From positions 1-46,605 of the forward strand of contig JAPLOA010000112.1 of assembly GCA_026400835.1 (NCBI GenBank): a DNA stretch of 46,605 nucleotides, read 5' to 3'. Shown here one piece after another: positions 34,540-43,973 of the stretch (the stretch's first letter is position 1; every line of letters starts with the position of its first letter). The notes under the pieces were generated by a model, which did no database searches, was not told the DNA's origin, and was given only the letters and a program-made list of their open reading frames with translations. Source of the DNA: Planctomycetales bacterium. GTDB lineage: Bacteria; Planctomycetota; Planctomycetia; Planctomycetales; Planctomycetaceae. The position numbers were made by a program, and so were the translations under genes.

Positions 34540-34836
34540 TCATTTCGTCTGCATCAGCTTCACAATCTCCTCACGCGGATGCGGATAAAGCCCGGTCATC
34601 AGCCACGCACGCGTCGGATAACATTGAGCACAGTTGTAGAACCGCGCGAGCCGCACGCCATTCGCCGCCAGTGCGTCAAGCGTCGGCGTGCGGATCTCCC
34701 CGCCATAACAGTCGATGTCTGAGAAGCCCATGTCGTCGACCATGACGAGCAGGATGTTAGGCCGCTCTTTCGCCGCAAGTGTAATTGGCGGGATCAGACT
34801 CAGAAGCAAGGGTAAAAACAGCTTGAGGGTCTTCAT
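34540..34836 (-). pseudogene. Sulfatase reduced to its first 86 residues
   Basis: A signal peptide (MKTLKLFLPLLLSLIPPITL) and the sulfatase opening RPNILLVMVDDMGFSDIDCY with metal aspartates D34 and D35 are normal, as is the maturation motif CYPTR with C72. After MTGLYPH the frame departs from the family and ends 12 codons later (PREEIVKLMQTK, then TGA). Over 350 residues of the normal sulfatase are missing. An internal deletion joining start and end, or a truncation, would explain it. Its ATG overlaps the DUF1552 stop (ATGA), so it was an operon member. The peptide cannot be an active sulfatase. Confidence 0.75.
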
Positions 34837-36086
34837 GCCGTTTCCAACCCCCTCAACGTGCCGGTCGACGTGCCGAACGATTGGTCTTCAAAGCCGAGTT
34901 GGTTCAGCACACTGACGTACAAGTTGCTCAACGGTACTGTGCCGGGCGTAAAGGCCATGTGCTGGCCGTGTTGGAAGCGGCCTCCGGCGAGCAGCACGGG
35001 CAGGTCTTTGTTGCTGTGGCTGTTGCCGCTGCCGAGGTTTGAGGTGATGAGGATCGTCGTGCGATCGAGCAGCGTGGCGTCTCCTTCCGTCGTGTTCCTC
35101 AGGTTCGTGAGCAGCGTTTTCAGCTCGTCGAAGAAAGCCCGTTCGACTCGTTTCAGCTGGGCGATGTTCCCTTCGTCCTGGCCGTGGTGCGAGAGGTTGT
35201 GATAGCCGACGTTTACTCCGGGCACGGCAACAGTGTCCTGACGGAAGTAACCAAAGGTGACGACGCGGGTGCTGTCGGTCTTGAAGGCGAGATGCGTCAG
35301 GTCGCAGACGCCGCGCAGGTTGGTGACGATCTCGTCGGGTGCGAAGGGAGCGGGCGGTTTGGAGTCTACCTGCGGCTTCGGTTGGTGAATCCATTCCTCA
35401 GACTTGACGAGGCGCTTCTCGGTGGCGCGGACCGTTTCAAAGTATTCACCGAGCTTCTCGCGGTCGCGTTGGGAAAGTCGACTCTCCAGATCGCGAGCTT
35501 CCTCCAGCACATGATCGAGGATGCTCTTGCCGCGACCAATCTCGCCCAGAACCTTGGCCTTGTTGGCCGCGCCCTCCTCGGCAAAGAGCCTGGCGAAGGC
35601 ATCGCCGATACTTTTCTCCGCTGGCACCATGCTGCCGCCGTCGGTCCAGCCAAAGTCGTTGGCCCCGGCGCTCAACGCGAGCGAGTCAAAACGCGTGTGC
35701 TGGCCGAGCGTGGCGGCGACGTACTGGTCGAGCGAGCGGCGGTTCCGCTCGGCCGAGGGTATACCGGTGAAAATGCGCGGCTGTGAGGCGTGACCGCCGC
35801 CGACGCCCGGATGCTCCAGACCAGAGATAATGCTGAAACGATCCCGGAGGTCAGTCAGCGGGGCGAGATACTCCGTGAGCTCGTAGCCGGTTCCGGATTG
35901 CTTCGGAATGAGCGAATCCCGGAAAATGCCAAGCGGCAGACAGATCAGCAACAGGCGGCGCGGCTCTTTTCCAGCCTCGGCGGCATGGGCGATGCCACCG
36001 AGCGATTCAAGCCACGGCAAACAGAGGGCAACGCCAGCTCCACCAAGGAAGCAGCGGCGAGAAGCGAGGGGGGCTTGAGGATTCAT
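34833..36086 (-). CDS. Exported DUF1552 protein, module 2
   Basis: DUF1552 proteins are planctomycete/verrucomicrobial Tat-exported proteins of unknown reaction, almost always next to DUF1592-type cytochromes. The leader is ASRRCFLGGAGVALCLPWLE, then PRRLLLICLPLGIFRDSLIP, LSIISGLEHPGVGGGHASQP-like sequence, and GRGKSILDHVLEEARDLESR. The end has NLYVSVLNQLGFEDQSFGTS. The ATG at 36086 is chosen because the frame upstream runs through a palindromic repeat (36111-36161). It has 417 residues, normal. It is the second gene of the module LRR / DUF1592-type / DUF1552, and a truncated sulfatase overlaps its stop. Confidence 0.9.
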   Translation of the reverse strand: MNPQAPLASRRCFLGGAGVALCLPWLESLGGIAHAAEAGKEPRRLLLICLPLGIFRDSLIPKQSGTGYELTEYLAPLTDLRDRFSIISGLEHPGVGGGHASQPRIFTGIPSAERNRRSLDQYVAATLGQHTRFDSLALSAGANDFGWTDGGSMVPAEKSIGDAFARLFAEEGAANKAKVLGEIGRGKSILDHVLEEARDLESRLSQRDREKLGEYFETVRATEKRLVKSEEWIHQPKPQVDSKPPAPFAPDEIVTNLRGVCDLTHLAFKTDSTRVVTFGYFRQDTVAVPGVNVGYHNLSHHGQDEGNIAQLKRVERAFFDELKTLLTNLRNTTEGDATLLDRTTILITSNLGSGNSHSNKDLPVLLAGGRFQHGQHMAFTPGTVPLSNLYVSVLNQLGFEDQSFGTSTGTLRGLETA

Positions 36087-36110
36087 GGTATGACTCCGAG
36101 GTTGGACCGA

Positions 36111-36161
36111 TAGTCGCCTTTCGCTCCGCGAAAGGAAGCTTTTGCGGAGCAAAAGCCGACA
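36111..36161. repeat. Palindromic repeat pair between DUF1592-type and DUF1552 genes, module 2
   Basis: Unit A (36111-36136) contains CTTTCGC TCC GCGAAAG; inverted unit B (36138-36161) contains the changed stem CTTTTGC / GCAAAAG when read on the minus strand. The pair starts two bases after the DUF1592-type stop codon. See the finding on covariation. Confidence 0.85.
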
Positions 36162-36162
36162 A

Positions 36163-38649
36163 TCACGGGCTGGCAAAAACAGGACTGGAGACGATATCGA
36201 GCACCAGCGACTTCATTCCGCTCTGCTTCTCGCGGACGTGGGTCGCGATGTCCTTGAGCGGTTGGCGGTCCGCGAATCCGGGGGCTCGGCCGAGGGCGAA
36301 GGTGAAGAGTTGGTGCGTTAGGTTCTGGGTGACGAGGTCTTCACGCTTCTTCACCAATTCACGGAACTCCTGAAAATTGCTGAATTGGCCCACACCCGCC
36401 CATTCATCGGCGGAATCGACGGGCGGGCCGTCGGAGAGTTTGGCACGAGCACCGGGCATCGGTTCTACGAGTGCGCGGTAGTGAACCCGCCAGCCGCCGA
36501 TGACATCGAAGTTTTCCAGCGCGAAGCCAGGCGGGTCGATCTTCCGGTGGCACGAGGCGCAACTGGCAATGTCCCGATGTTTCGCGAGTTGCTGCTTGAT
36601 GGTGGTGGCACCGCGAATGTCCGGCTCGATGGCCGGCACGTCCGGCGGCGGTGGCAGAGCAGGTGTGCCGAGAAACTTTTCGAGCATCCAGGTGCCGCGA
36701 ATCACCGGTGAAGTCGTGCTGCCGTTTGATGTGACCGCATGAATGCTCGCATGGGTCAACAATCCGCCGCGCACCGTGTTCGACTTGTCCAAACTCACGC
36801 GTCGGAAATCAGGCCCGACCACGCCGTCGATGGCGTAGTGCTTCGCGAGTCGCTCATTGAGCATTGTCCAGTCGGAGTCGATGAGATTGGCAAGCGGCAG
36901 ATCGCGTCGAAACATTTCCGCGATGAAGTGCTCTGTCTCGCCACGCATGGCGGCTTCGAGTTCGTCGTCGTATTCGGGGTAGAGTTCGGCGTTCGCCTTC
37001 ATCATGCCAACCTCGCGCACGCGCAGCCATTGGCCGGTGAAGTCTTTGACAAAGCGAGCAGAGCGAGGATCGGCCAACATGCGTTCGGCCTGCGTGCGCC
37101 GTTTCGTGCCATCGAGCAAGCTGCTATCCGCCGCAGCCGTCAGCAGTTCGTCATCCGGCGTGGAGCGCCACAGGAAGTAAGACATCCTCGATGCTATGGC
37201 GTAGGCGTCGGGACCGTTTGGCGGTTCTTCGTGGTAGAGGAATCGCGGTGAGACAAGCATCGCGGTCAGCATGCCGCGCAGCGCCTCGTCTGGCGTCATC
37301 GACTTCGTGAACTTCTCGAACAGCGCGCGGTATTTCGCCACCGCGGCAGCATCTACGGGCCTGCGGAAGAGCTTCGGCGCGAGATGCGCGGCGATGGCTT
37401 CGGCTTTCTCCGGCGTGGGCTGCGATGGATCGATTTCGCCAAACAAGGTGCGATGCCCCTTTGGCGGCCAGCTTTCAAAGACCGGGCCCTCAATGCTGAA
37501 GGAACGGATGGCGATGAACGGCCCCGGCTGGTCAATCATTGTGCGGCCCTGACTGTGCGGTGCGCCATCCATGATCGTGAACACCACGCGGTCGCCCGGC
37601 TCCAGGTAATAGCGGGCCTCGACCTCGCGCGGTTGCTCGTCGGTGAAGGCGAAGACGCTCACCGCTTTCGGCAGCTTGCCTGAATAACCCTCTTCGACGG
37701 TGAACTTAAGCCGCGTGGGCTTGCCGTCGTTCTTCAGCGCATAGGCCACCGCTTTCACCCGATACCAGCCGCGCCCGGCGGGAAGGCCGAATTGGGGCTC
37801 ACCGCTGAAATACTGCTGCACGGTCATTACCGCATCAAGGTGCGGGCCATCGTCGGGTTTCGGCGGGCGCAGCATGCCGTTTTCACGCACGGGGAAACGA
37901 TAGCCATAGGCGGGGTCGTCTTTCGCAGCGGCCTGTATCTGCAGGGTGCGCTTCTGCTCGACGGCCCCGAGTTTGTCGAAGTTGGCCAGACGGCCCTCGA
38001 GCTCCTTGCGGGCGAGTTCGATGCCTTTGCGATTGCCCTCATGAAGTGTCATGGCCTTGCTCACCGTCTCGGGCCGCTTGGCCGGGGCGATCGCCCGGGC
38101 CAGGACAAACTCCGCCGCCTTCATGTATTCCTGCATCTGCGCGGCGGAGAGCATCAAGGCACCGCCGTTGTTGTCAAATCCGTGCTCCCGCAGGTCCTCG
38201 GGAAACCCCGCCGTGAAGTCTCCATGCACATCGAAGAGGTCAGCGATCGTGTTCGCATATTCGACACGGTTGAGCCGCCGCAGCACGACTTCGCCGCCGG
38301 TCCCTTTCAGCACCGAAGCGGCACGGGAGATCTCGCTCTGAATCCAAGCGGTAACTTTTTCGACCTCTGCAGGCGTCGGCTGCTTCGCGTCCTTGGGCGG
38401 CATCTCGCCGAGTTGCAGATTGTCGAGCACGAGCTGCCAGTTCTCCGCGTCGGCGGCGTTCATGGCAATCTTCAAGGCATCAACGCGAAAGTCTCCCTTC
38501 GGCTTTGTGGGCCCATGGCAGTCGACGCAATATCGATTCAGAAACGCGGTGACTTGAGGATCGACTTCGCCAGCCATCACGCATTGCGCATCACCAACGC
38601 AGAATCCAATAGCCGCTACAACGAACATCGTAATGGCAGAACGAATCAT
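36163..38649 (-). CDS. Exported DUF1592-type planctomycete cytochrome c, module 2 (828 residues)
   Basis: Order of domains as usually found: PSCyt haem domain with CVDCH (C41, H45) after a signal peptide, DUF1587 (LRRLNRVEYANTIADLFDV), DUF1595 (FRRPVDAAAVAKYRALFEKF), DUF1592 (ASRMSYFLWRSTPDDELLTA, FTGQWLRVREVG), DUF1588 with a second haem site CASCH (DIASCASCHRKIDPPGFALE) and DUF1585 at the end (HQLFTFALGRAPGF). The ATG at 38649 (MIRSAITMFVVAAIG) starts the signal peptide; the longer frame has none. Proteins of this set are thought to take part in electron transfer linked to polymer or alcohol oxidation, but the reaction is unproved. It lies 69 bp after the LRR gene. Confidence 0.92.
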   Translation of the reverse strand: MIRSAITMFVVAAIGFCVGDAQCVMAGEVDPQVTAFLNRYCVDCHGPTKPKGDFRVDALKIAMNAADAENWQLVLDNLQLGEMPPKDAKQPTPAEVEKVTAWIQSEISRAASVLKGTGGEVVLRRLNRVEYANTIADLFDVHGDFTAGFPEDLREHGFDNNGGALMLSAAQMQEYMKAAEFVLARAIAPAKRPETVSKAMTLHEGNRKGIELARKELEGRLANFDKLGAVEQKRTLQIQAAAKDDPAYGYRFPVRENGMLRPPKPDDGPHLDAVMTVQQYFSGEPQFGLPAGRGWYRVKAVAYALKNDGKPTRLKFTVEEGYSGKLPKAVSVFAFTDEQPREVEARYYLEPGDRVVFTIMDGAPHSQGRTMIDQPGPFIAIRSFSIEGPVFESWPPKGHRTLFGEIDPSQPTPEKAEAIAAHLAPKLFRRPVDAAAVAKYRALFEKFTKSMTPDEALRGMLTAMLVSPRFLYHEEPPNGPDAYAIASRMSYFLWRSTPDDELLTAAADSSLLDGTKRRTQAERMLADPRSARFVKDFTGQWLRVREVGMMKANAELYPEYDDELEAAMRGETEHFIAEMFRRDLPLANLIDSDWTMLNERLAKHYAIDGVVGPDFRRVSLDKSNTVRGGLLTHASIHAVTSNGSTTSPVIRGTWMLEKFLGTPALPPPPDVPAIEPDIRGATTIKQQLAKHRDIASCASCHRKIDPPGFALENFDVIGGWRVHYRALVEPMPGARAKLSDGPPVDSADEWAGVGQFSNFQEFRELVKKREDLVTQNLTHQLFTFALGRAPGFADRQPLKDIATHVREKQSGMKSLVLDIVSSPVFASP

Positions 38650-38717
38650 GAGTTTCTCAAGCCTGCGCTGTTGGAAATGAGTGCCGTTCCAGTGTCGAGC
38701 GGCCCATGCGATCCTGC

Positions 38718-39773
38718 TCATTTTTTCGGCCCTCCCACCATGTGGAATATGACCTTCGGCCTGGCGGCCTTGAGCGCTTCCAGATCGGCGTCGGACCAAT
38801 CGCAGGAGTTCCAGATTTCTACGACTGCGAGATTCGGCAACGCCTTCAGTGCCACCAATGCTCCGTCGTCAAGATTCACTGCGCTGAAGCTCACGATCTT
38901 GACTGAGCCGATCTCCGCGAGTTTGCTCGCGGTCGCCCGATCGAGACTCGCGTGTTGGATTCCCAGCCTTTCCAGGTTCGCCAGTGCTGCCAGGGGTTCG
39001 AGATCGGCGGCGGTCACCGAATTCTTCGGCTTGCCGTGACTCTTCACGCTGGCGAACGCGAGCGTCAGCGACTTGAGCGTTTCTATCTTCGCCACAGCCT
39101 CGGTCAGATCGCGCATCGAACCTCCGGCGGGCGGGGCCTGTTCTCCCGCGTGCAGCGATTCGAGCGAGCGTAATCTGGCGAAAGCCTGAGCCCCGGCCCT
39201 GGTGAGCGGACTCTCAGGGACCGTGGCCCAGTGACCGAAGGAAAGCGTCTTCAGCTTCGGCGCGTCAGCCGCCGCGGCGACGATTTTGTCATCGGCAAAG
39301 ACGCCGAGTCCCGCGTGCTCCAGTCCCGCCATCCCTTTCAGGAGGATGACCGCGCCTTCGACCGGCAGCATGACATGGTCGAGCTCCAGGCGAGTCACCT
39401 GATCCAGTTCGGCGAGCGCGTGGTAGCCCTCGAGTGATCCGGGCGGGAACATTTCCGAGAACTGACCAGGGCCGGTGCCACCGAAGCTCAGCTCGCGCAG
39501 CTTCGACAGCCCTTTCAAAGCGGCAAATCCTTTCCCGGTGAAACGTGTCGTGCCGGAGATGCGGATGGCTTCGATCTCCGAATGCGAGGCCAGCGCAGCA
39601 ATCTCATCGTCCGTCGGTGCGAGGTCGATGCCGCTGGTGTCCGCCGTCCCTTTCCAGGACGCAGTCACTTTGCCGCCCACAGGTTCGATGGTGAATTTCG
39701 ACTGGGCCCCCGCAGCCGGGAACGCGGCGGACAGGAACAGGATCAGCAGGAAGAATGGTCTCATGAGGTTCAT
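38718..39773 (-). CDS. Exported leucine-rich-repeat protein, module 2
   Basis: A signal peptide (MNLMRPFFLLILFLSAAFPA) leads into irregular leucine-rich repeats: FAALKGLSKLRELSFGGTGP, YHALAELDQVTRLELDHVM, FARLRSLESLHAGEQ, LAALANLERLGIQHASLD and LVALKALPNLAVVEIWNSCD. It is of the planctomycete LRR type with repeats of about 24-25 residues and binds protein or carbohydrate surfaces presumably outside the cytoplasm. It follows the DUF1552 gene of module 1 at 24 bp and precedes the DUF1592-type gene of module 2. A similar LRR gene leads module 1 (44081-45061), so the order LRR, DUF1592-type, DUF1552 occurs twice. Confidence 0.8.
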   Translation of the reverse strand: MNLMRPFFLLILFLSAAFPAAGAQSKFTIEPVGGKVTASWKGTADTSGIDLAPTDDEIAALASHSEIEAIRISGTTRFTGKGFAALKGLSKLRELSFGGTGPGQFSEMFPPGSLEGYHALAELDQVTRLELDHVMLPVEGAVILLKGMAGLEHAGLGVFADDKIVAAAADAPKLKTLSFGHWATVPESPLTRAGAQAFARLRSLESLHAGEQAPPAGGSMRDLTEAVAKIETLKSLTLAFASVKSHGKPKNSVTAADLEPLAALANLERLGIQHASLDRATASKLAEIGSVKIVSFSAVNLDDGALVALKALPNLAVVEIWNSCDWSDADLEALKAARPKVIFHMVGGPKK

Positions 39774-39797
39774 GATCCGGGGCCTTAAAAAACGGGT

Positions 39798-41156
39798 TCA
39801 CACGAGTTCTTTGATAATGCCGTCGGCTTCGCCCCCCTGGAAGTTGTCAGGGACTTTGACGCCAAGGACCTGGAAGTAGGACTGCCACAGGTTGCCGAGG
39901 CGCGTGTCCTTTTGGCTGAGGTGGCCCTGATGTTTGATTCCCAGTGCCTTGCCTCCGAACAACATCGCAGGCAGCTCGGTGTTGTTGTGCGCGTTCAGCG
40001 TGCCGCCGCTGCTGCTCCAGGCGAGCAGCGTATGATCGAGCAGCGTTTCGTTGCCTTCCTTGACGCTCTTGAGCTTCTCGATGAAGTAAGCCCACTCCGC
40101 AGAGTACCAGGTGTCGACTTTGGTGAGCCACTCCAACAGCTTCGAGTCCTCGCCGTGGTGAGTCATCTCGTGGTAGTTGTATGGACATCCCAGGGAATTG
40201 AACGTGAAGGTTCCGTCCGACAAATCCAGCCGGGGCATGTAGGAAATAACGCGCGTGCTGTCGGTCTGCAGTGCGAGCGTGATGACGTCATACATCAGCC
40301 GCTGATAGTTGCGATAATCGAAGGTGTCGCCGCGGCCCTGATTGGGATCGATCGCCTGCGTCTTGCCGAAGTTGAGGGGATCGACTTTCGGCCGCGGTTT
40401 GGTCATCCAGTCAAGATCGGTCTGCATCTGCTGCTCGACCTGGCGGATCGAGGTGAAGTACTCTTCCAACTTCTGTTGATCGTTCTTTCCGAGCTTCGCA
40501 TTCAGCCTCTTGGCGGACGCGTCGACCATATCAAGGATCGAGCCTCGGCGACTCGACGCCTGTTTGCGGGCAGCGATTTCCTCGGGCGTCTCGGCGCGGA
40601 ACAAACGATCGAAGATGACGTCCGGACGATTCTCGGCCGGTAGCGGAGTGCCGAATTTGGTCCAGGAAAGCGTGTGATCGACCGTGAGACCGAAGCCCGT
40701 GCCACGCTGAACTCCCAATACCATGGACGGGAAGCGAGTCTCTTTGCCAATGGCTTCGGCCAACTCTTGATCACAGGAGACACGCAGCTTTGCTCCACCC
40801 GCACGCGTGTTGGTGCCGGTGAGAAAGGTCCGATCGCCACCGTGTCCGCCGGAGTGGGTCAGTCGCAACCCGGTGATGATCGTGAACTCATCGCGCAGGT
40901 GTTCGAGCGGCTTCAGGATCGGCGTGACCTCCCAGTCCTTGCCAAAGGTCTTTGGGGTGTAGTCGCGACCGTTCACCCCCATGCCCCACATGCAGAAGAC
41001 GGCTCGCTTCGGCCGCTCGGTCGCCGAGATGCTGCCGGCGTTCGCGACCGACTGGGACAGCGGGCTCATGCACTCGAGCCACGGGAGCGCGATAGCGACA
41101 CCCGTGCCACGGAGGAAAGTGCGGCGGGACAGGATCCTGTTTTGTGTAAACGTCAT
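39798..41156 (-). CDS. Exported DUF1552 protein, module 1
   Basis: A clear twin-arginine leader (LSRRTFLRGTGVAIALPWLE) begins the protein. DUF1552 segments are KRAVFCMWGMGVNGRDYTPK, TIITGLRLTHSGGHGGDRTF, SRRGSILDMVDASAKRLNAK and the end LGNLWQSYFQVLGVKVPDNF. Start: ATG at 41156; upstream the frame crosses a palindromic repeat (41203-41258) and is not coding. The length of 452 residues is typical. It is the partner of the DUF1592-type cytochrome just upstream. The function is unproved; the constant company of the cytochromes suggests one enzyme complex. Confidence 0.9.
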   Translation of the reverse strand: MTFTQNRILSRRTFLRGTGVAIALPWLECMSPLSQSVANAGSISATERPKRAVFCMWGMGVNGRDYTPKTFGKDWEVTPILKPLEHLRDEFTIITGLRLTHSGGHGGDRTFLTGTNTRAGGAKLRVSCDQELAEAIGKETRFPSMVLGVQRGTGFGLTVDHTLSWTKFGTPLPAENRPDVIFDRLFRAETPEEIAARKQASSRRGSILDMVDASAKRLNAKLGKNDQQKLEEYFTSIRQVEQQMQTDLDWMTKPRPKVDPLNFGKTQAIDPNQGRGDTFDYRNYQRLMYDVITLALQTDSTRVISYMPRLDLSDGTFTFNSLGCPYNYHEMTHHGEDSKLLEWLTKVDTWYSAEWAYFIEKLKSVKEGNETLLDHTLLAWSSSGGTLNAHNNTELPAMLFGGKALGIKHQGHLSQKDTRLGNLWQSYFQVLGVKVPDNFQGGEADGIIKELV

Positions 41157-41202
41157 CGAGTTGGTCTCCCGTGGGTTGGATCGTTCTTTGTGCGACGAGG
41201 CG

Positions 41203-41258
41203 AATGTCGGCTTTTGCTCCGCAAAAGCACGTGCTTTCGCGGAGCGAAAGCCGACACT
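41203..41258. repeat. Palindromic repeat pair between DUF1592-type and DUF1552 genes, module 1
   Basis: Two adjacent 28-bp arms (41203-41230 and 41231-41258) are near-perfect inverted copies (25 of 28). The left arm has stem CTTTTGC / GCAAAAG and the right arm, read on the minus strand, CTTTCGC / GCGAAAG. The outer edge touches the DUF1592-type stop codon (41258-41260). Confidence 0.88.
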
Positions 41259-43909
41259 CATTTCGTCAGGAAAAGTCGGCTTCCGACAATTGCGTGAATG
41301 ACCGAGTGGACTCGGAACTCGTCGTACTCCAGTTGCTTGTAAATCTCGTCGACCGCATCCGCATCTATGACTCCCACCGGACGCGTCAGCGCGTAGGTGA
41401 GCGCAGTGTTCACGAAGGCCCGGCCGAAGCGATCTCGCTCTGCCAGGAGCGCTTGCTTGTACTCCTTCAAGGTTGAGAACGTGCGGCCTGACTTGAGACT
41501 GCCGCTGACGTCGAGCGGTCGCCCATGAGGATGGGGACGTCCCTGTTCATCCTGAGCCGTGCTCCACGCGCCGATGGCATCGTAGTTCTCCAGCGCCATT
41601 CCGTAGCCGTCGAGCGTGGCGTGGCAACTGGCGCAGGTCGGTTCTTTGCGATGGAGTTCCAACCGTTGACGCACCGTCAAGTTCGCTCCCGCGGTGTTCG
41701 GCTGGATCTCACCCGCGCCAGGCGGCGGGGGTGACGGGGGATCGTTCAGCAGCTTCTCACGCACCCAGGCGGCGCGCCGCACGGGCAGCGTTCGGTTGCC
41801 GTCGGATAACAACGTCAGCAGACCAGACATCCCCAGCACTCCGCCGCGCTCGACGCCTGCGGGAATGCTGACCTTGCGGAACTCGGGCCCCTTCACGTCT
41901 GCGATTTGGTAGAGCGTGGCCAGTCGATCGTTGATGACGAGATAATCCGAGTCGATGAAGTCTGTGATGGGACGATTATGATCCAACACGTACTGGAAGA
42001 ACGACAACGGCTCCTTGCGAGACGCCACCTCCAGTTCGTTGTCATAGCGTGGCCCCCACGGGGGAATGCGACCTCGGTAGTGTTCCGATGGTTGGACCGA
42101 GCCGTATCGCCTGACATCCAGCCATTGCCCGGCAAAACTCTCCACAAAGCGCCCGATCTTCGGATCCTTCAGCATGCGATCCACCTGCTGGCGACGGATC
42201 GCAGGTTCGGTCAATCGACCGGCCGCAGCCTGTTCGAGCAGTTCGGCGTCCGGCATCGAGTTCCAGAGAAAATACGAGAGACGATTGGCTAACTCGTAGT
42301 TGTCCAGGTGACGCGCCGCCTTCTCCTGCTGCGGTTCCTGGATCATGAGGAATCCCGGCGCGACCAGCAGAGCCTGTAATCCGTAACGCAGAGTCTCGTG
42401 ATGCGACAGCCCGAACTCTCGCTGTGCGCTCAGGATGTTGGAGACAATGGCTTCGACCTCCCCGGCATCCACAGGCCGACGGAACGCGCGGGGGATGAAC
42501 TCGGAAAAGATGCGGCGGATCGCCTGCTCGTCCGGAGCTTCGCCTTCCTTGAGCCCCAAGGCGATGTGCGATTTCGGTGGCCACTCTTGAATGGGGCCTT
42601 CGATTTCAACGGTGCCCAGGAAAATCTTCGGCGCTGTCTCGATGCTCTTGCCGGGGATGATTTGAAAGACCTCCTGATCGAAGGTGGCGAGAGCTTGAAA
42701 GGCGGCCTGCCGCCCCTCATTGAGCTCGGCCATCGCGGCCTCATCCACCCCGTCCGTTACGCCCTTTGCGACTCCGTTTTGAGCCCCCATGAATCCCATC
42801 CACGCCGCAGTGTGGCCGGGATTGGTCATGATGATTTTGGGGGCGTTCCAATACCAATTCAGGCCCACTCTTTGATCAGGCCCGGGCGCTCGGAGAAACA
42901 TCAGGACTTCGTGCATGACCGGCTGGTCGATCGTTCCCTGCACTTCCTTGATGGTGTGCTCGGTGGCGATGGAGCTCCCTTGTGCGTAAGTGAGTTTCAG
43001 CCGAATTGGTGTCCCACGATCGCCACGGAAGGCACCGGCGGGAAAGCGAATTCGATAATAGCCATCCGTCGTGACGGTCCTGGAGAGATCTGGTTGAGGG
43101 CCATAGCCCGACTCATAGAACTTCTCCGGATCGTTATCTGGCTCGGGCCTGCCCTCGCCTGAGTTCCAGGCGACGATTCCGTCTTTCCGTTGTTCACCAG
43201 ACCGTACGCCCGCTTTCAATACAATGTCTTTGCTGATGTCCCCCTGCACGTGTTTGTCGCCGCCGAAACCGATCCATTTCTGCGGCTCCCACACCAGTTT
43301 GTCCGTCGCGAGTGGTTTCTCGAAGATTGCCCGGTCCGCGATGAACTTGGCTACGTCGAGGTAGCTCTCGAATTGGGTCTGGTCCAGATAGAGCGCGGCA
43401 GCGATGCGATCAAATCCGTCCGCCGTGCCATCGGCGGGCAGCAAATTGCGAATCGTGTCGGTCATGCCGACATCGAGCGACAGCAGGTCGACGACGGTGT
43501 TCGCATATTCGTCTCGGTTCAGCCGCCGCAGCAGGATCTGCCCCCCGGCCATTCGGCTTTCCTGTTGAACTCGCCGAATCTCGCCGCCGATCCATTCCGC
43601 CACGGCAAGGCCTTCCGCGGCAGGTGGTCGCGACTTGTCCTTCGGCGGCATCGTGCCCAGGTTAATGGCATCCATCACCTCAGCCCAGCGGCTGGCAAAA
43701 CGGGGCTGGCTGAAGTCGGGCTCCAGCCCTTCAAATGAAAACGATGCCCTCGGATCGTTGCCGCTGTGGCACTCGTGGCAATGCGCCCGCACGAACGGCA
43801 TGACCTTTTGCTCGAAGAAATCCGGGCCGGCGGCCGACCCTGTCGTCGTTGGCAAGCACAGCGCGATCGCCAGCAAGCAGCAGACTCTGTGTAACAATTC
43901 TCTCATCAT
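41258..43909 (-). CDS. Exported DUF1592-type planctomycete cytochrome c, module 1 (883 residues)
   Basis: Signal peptide (RVCCLLAIALCLPTTTGSAA), PSCyt haem site CHECH (C44, H48), then DUF1587 (LRRLNRDEYANTVVDLLSLD), DUF1595 (RAFRRPVDAGEVEAIVSNIL), DUF1592 (ANRLSYFLWNSMPDAELLEQ, SFAGQWLDVRRYG), DUF1588 with second haem CASCH (PTCASCHATLDGYGMALENY) and DUF1585 (AFVNTALTYALTRPVGVIDA). It shares the domain order of the gene at 36163-38649, including the CxxCH spacing, but differs clearly in sequence, so the two are older paralogues rather than a recent duplicate. It follows the LRR gene after a repeat-containing gap. Confidence 0.92.
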   Translation of the reverse strand: MMRELLHRVCCLLAIALCLPTTTGSAAGPDFFEQKVMPFVRAHCHECHSGNDPRASFSFEGLEPDFSQPRFASRWAEVMDAINLGTMPPKDKSRPPAAEGLAVAEWIGGEIRRVQQESRMAGGQILLRRLNRDEYANTVVDLLSLDVGMTDTIRNLLPADGTADGFDRIAAALYLDQTQFESYLDVAKFIADRAIFEKPLATDKLVWEPQKWIGFGGDKHVQGDISKDIVLKAGVRSGEQRKDGIVAWNSGEGRPEPDNDPEKFYESGYGPQPDLSRTVTTDGYYRIRFPAGAFRGDRGTPIRLKLTYAQGSSIATEHTIKEVQGTIDQPVMHEVLMFLRAPGPDQRVGLNWYWNAPKIIMTNPGHTAAWMGFMGAQNGVAKGVTDGVDEAAMAELNEGRQAAFQALATFDQEVFQIIPGKSIETAPKIFLGTVEIEGPIQEWPPKSHIALGLKEGEAPDEQAIRRIFSEFIPRAFRRPVDAGEVEAIVSNILSAQREFGLSHHETLRYGLQALLVAPGFLMIQEPQQEKAARHLDNYELANRLSYFLWNSMPDAELLEQAAAGRLTEPAIRRQQVDRMLKDPKIGRFVESFAGQWLDVRRYGSVQPSEHYRGRIPPWGPRYDNELEVASRKEPLSFFQYVLDHNRPITDFIDSDYLVINDRLATLYQIADVKGPEFRKVSIPAGVERGGVLGMSGLLTLLSDGNRTLPVRRAAWVREKLLNDPPSPPPPGAGEIQPNTAGANLTVRQRLELHRKEPTCASCHATLDGYGMALENYDAIGAWSTAQDEQGRPHPHGRPLDVSGSLKSGRTFSTLKEYKQALLAERDRFGRAFVNTALTYALTRPVGVIDADAVDEIYKQLEYDEFRVHSVIHAIVGSRLFLTK

Positions 43910-43973
43910 ATGCTTCCTCGTGGCCTCGAATTCGTGGTCCCGCCTTTAGGCACGCATCTTTGGGGACGCCCGA

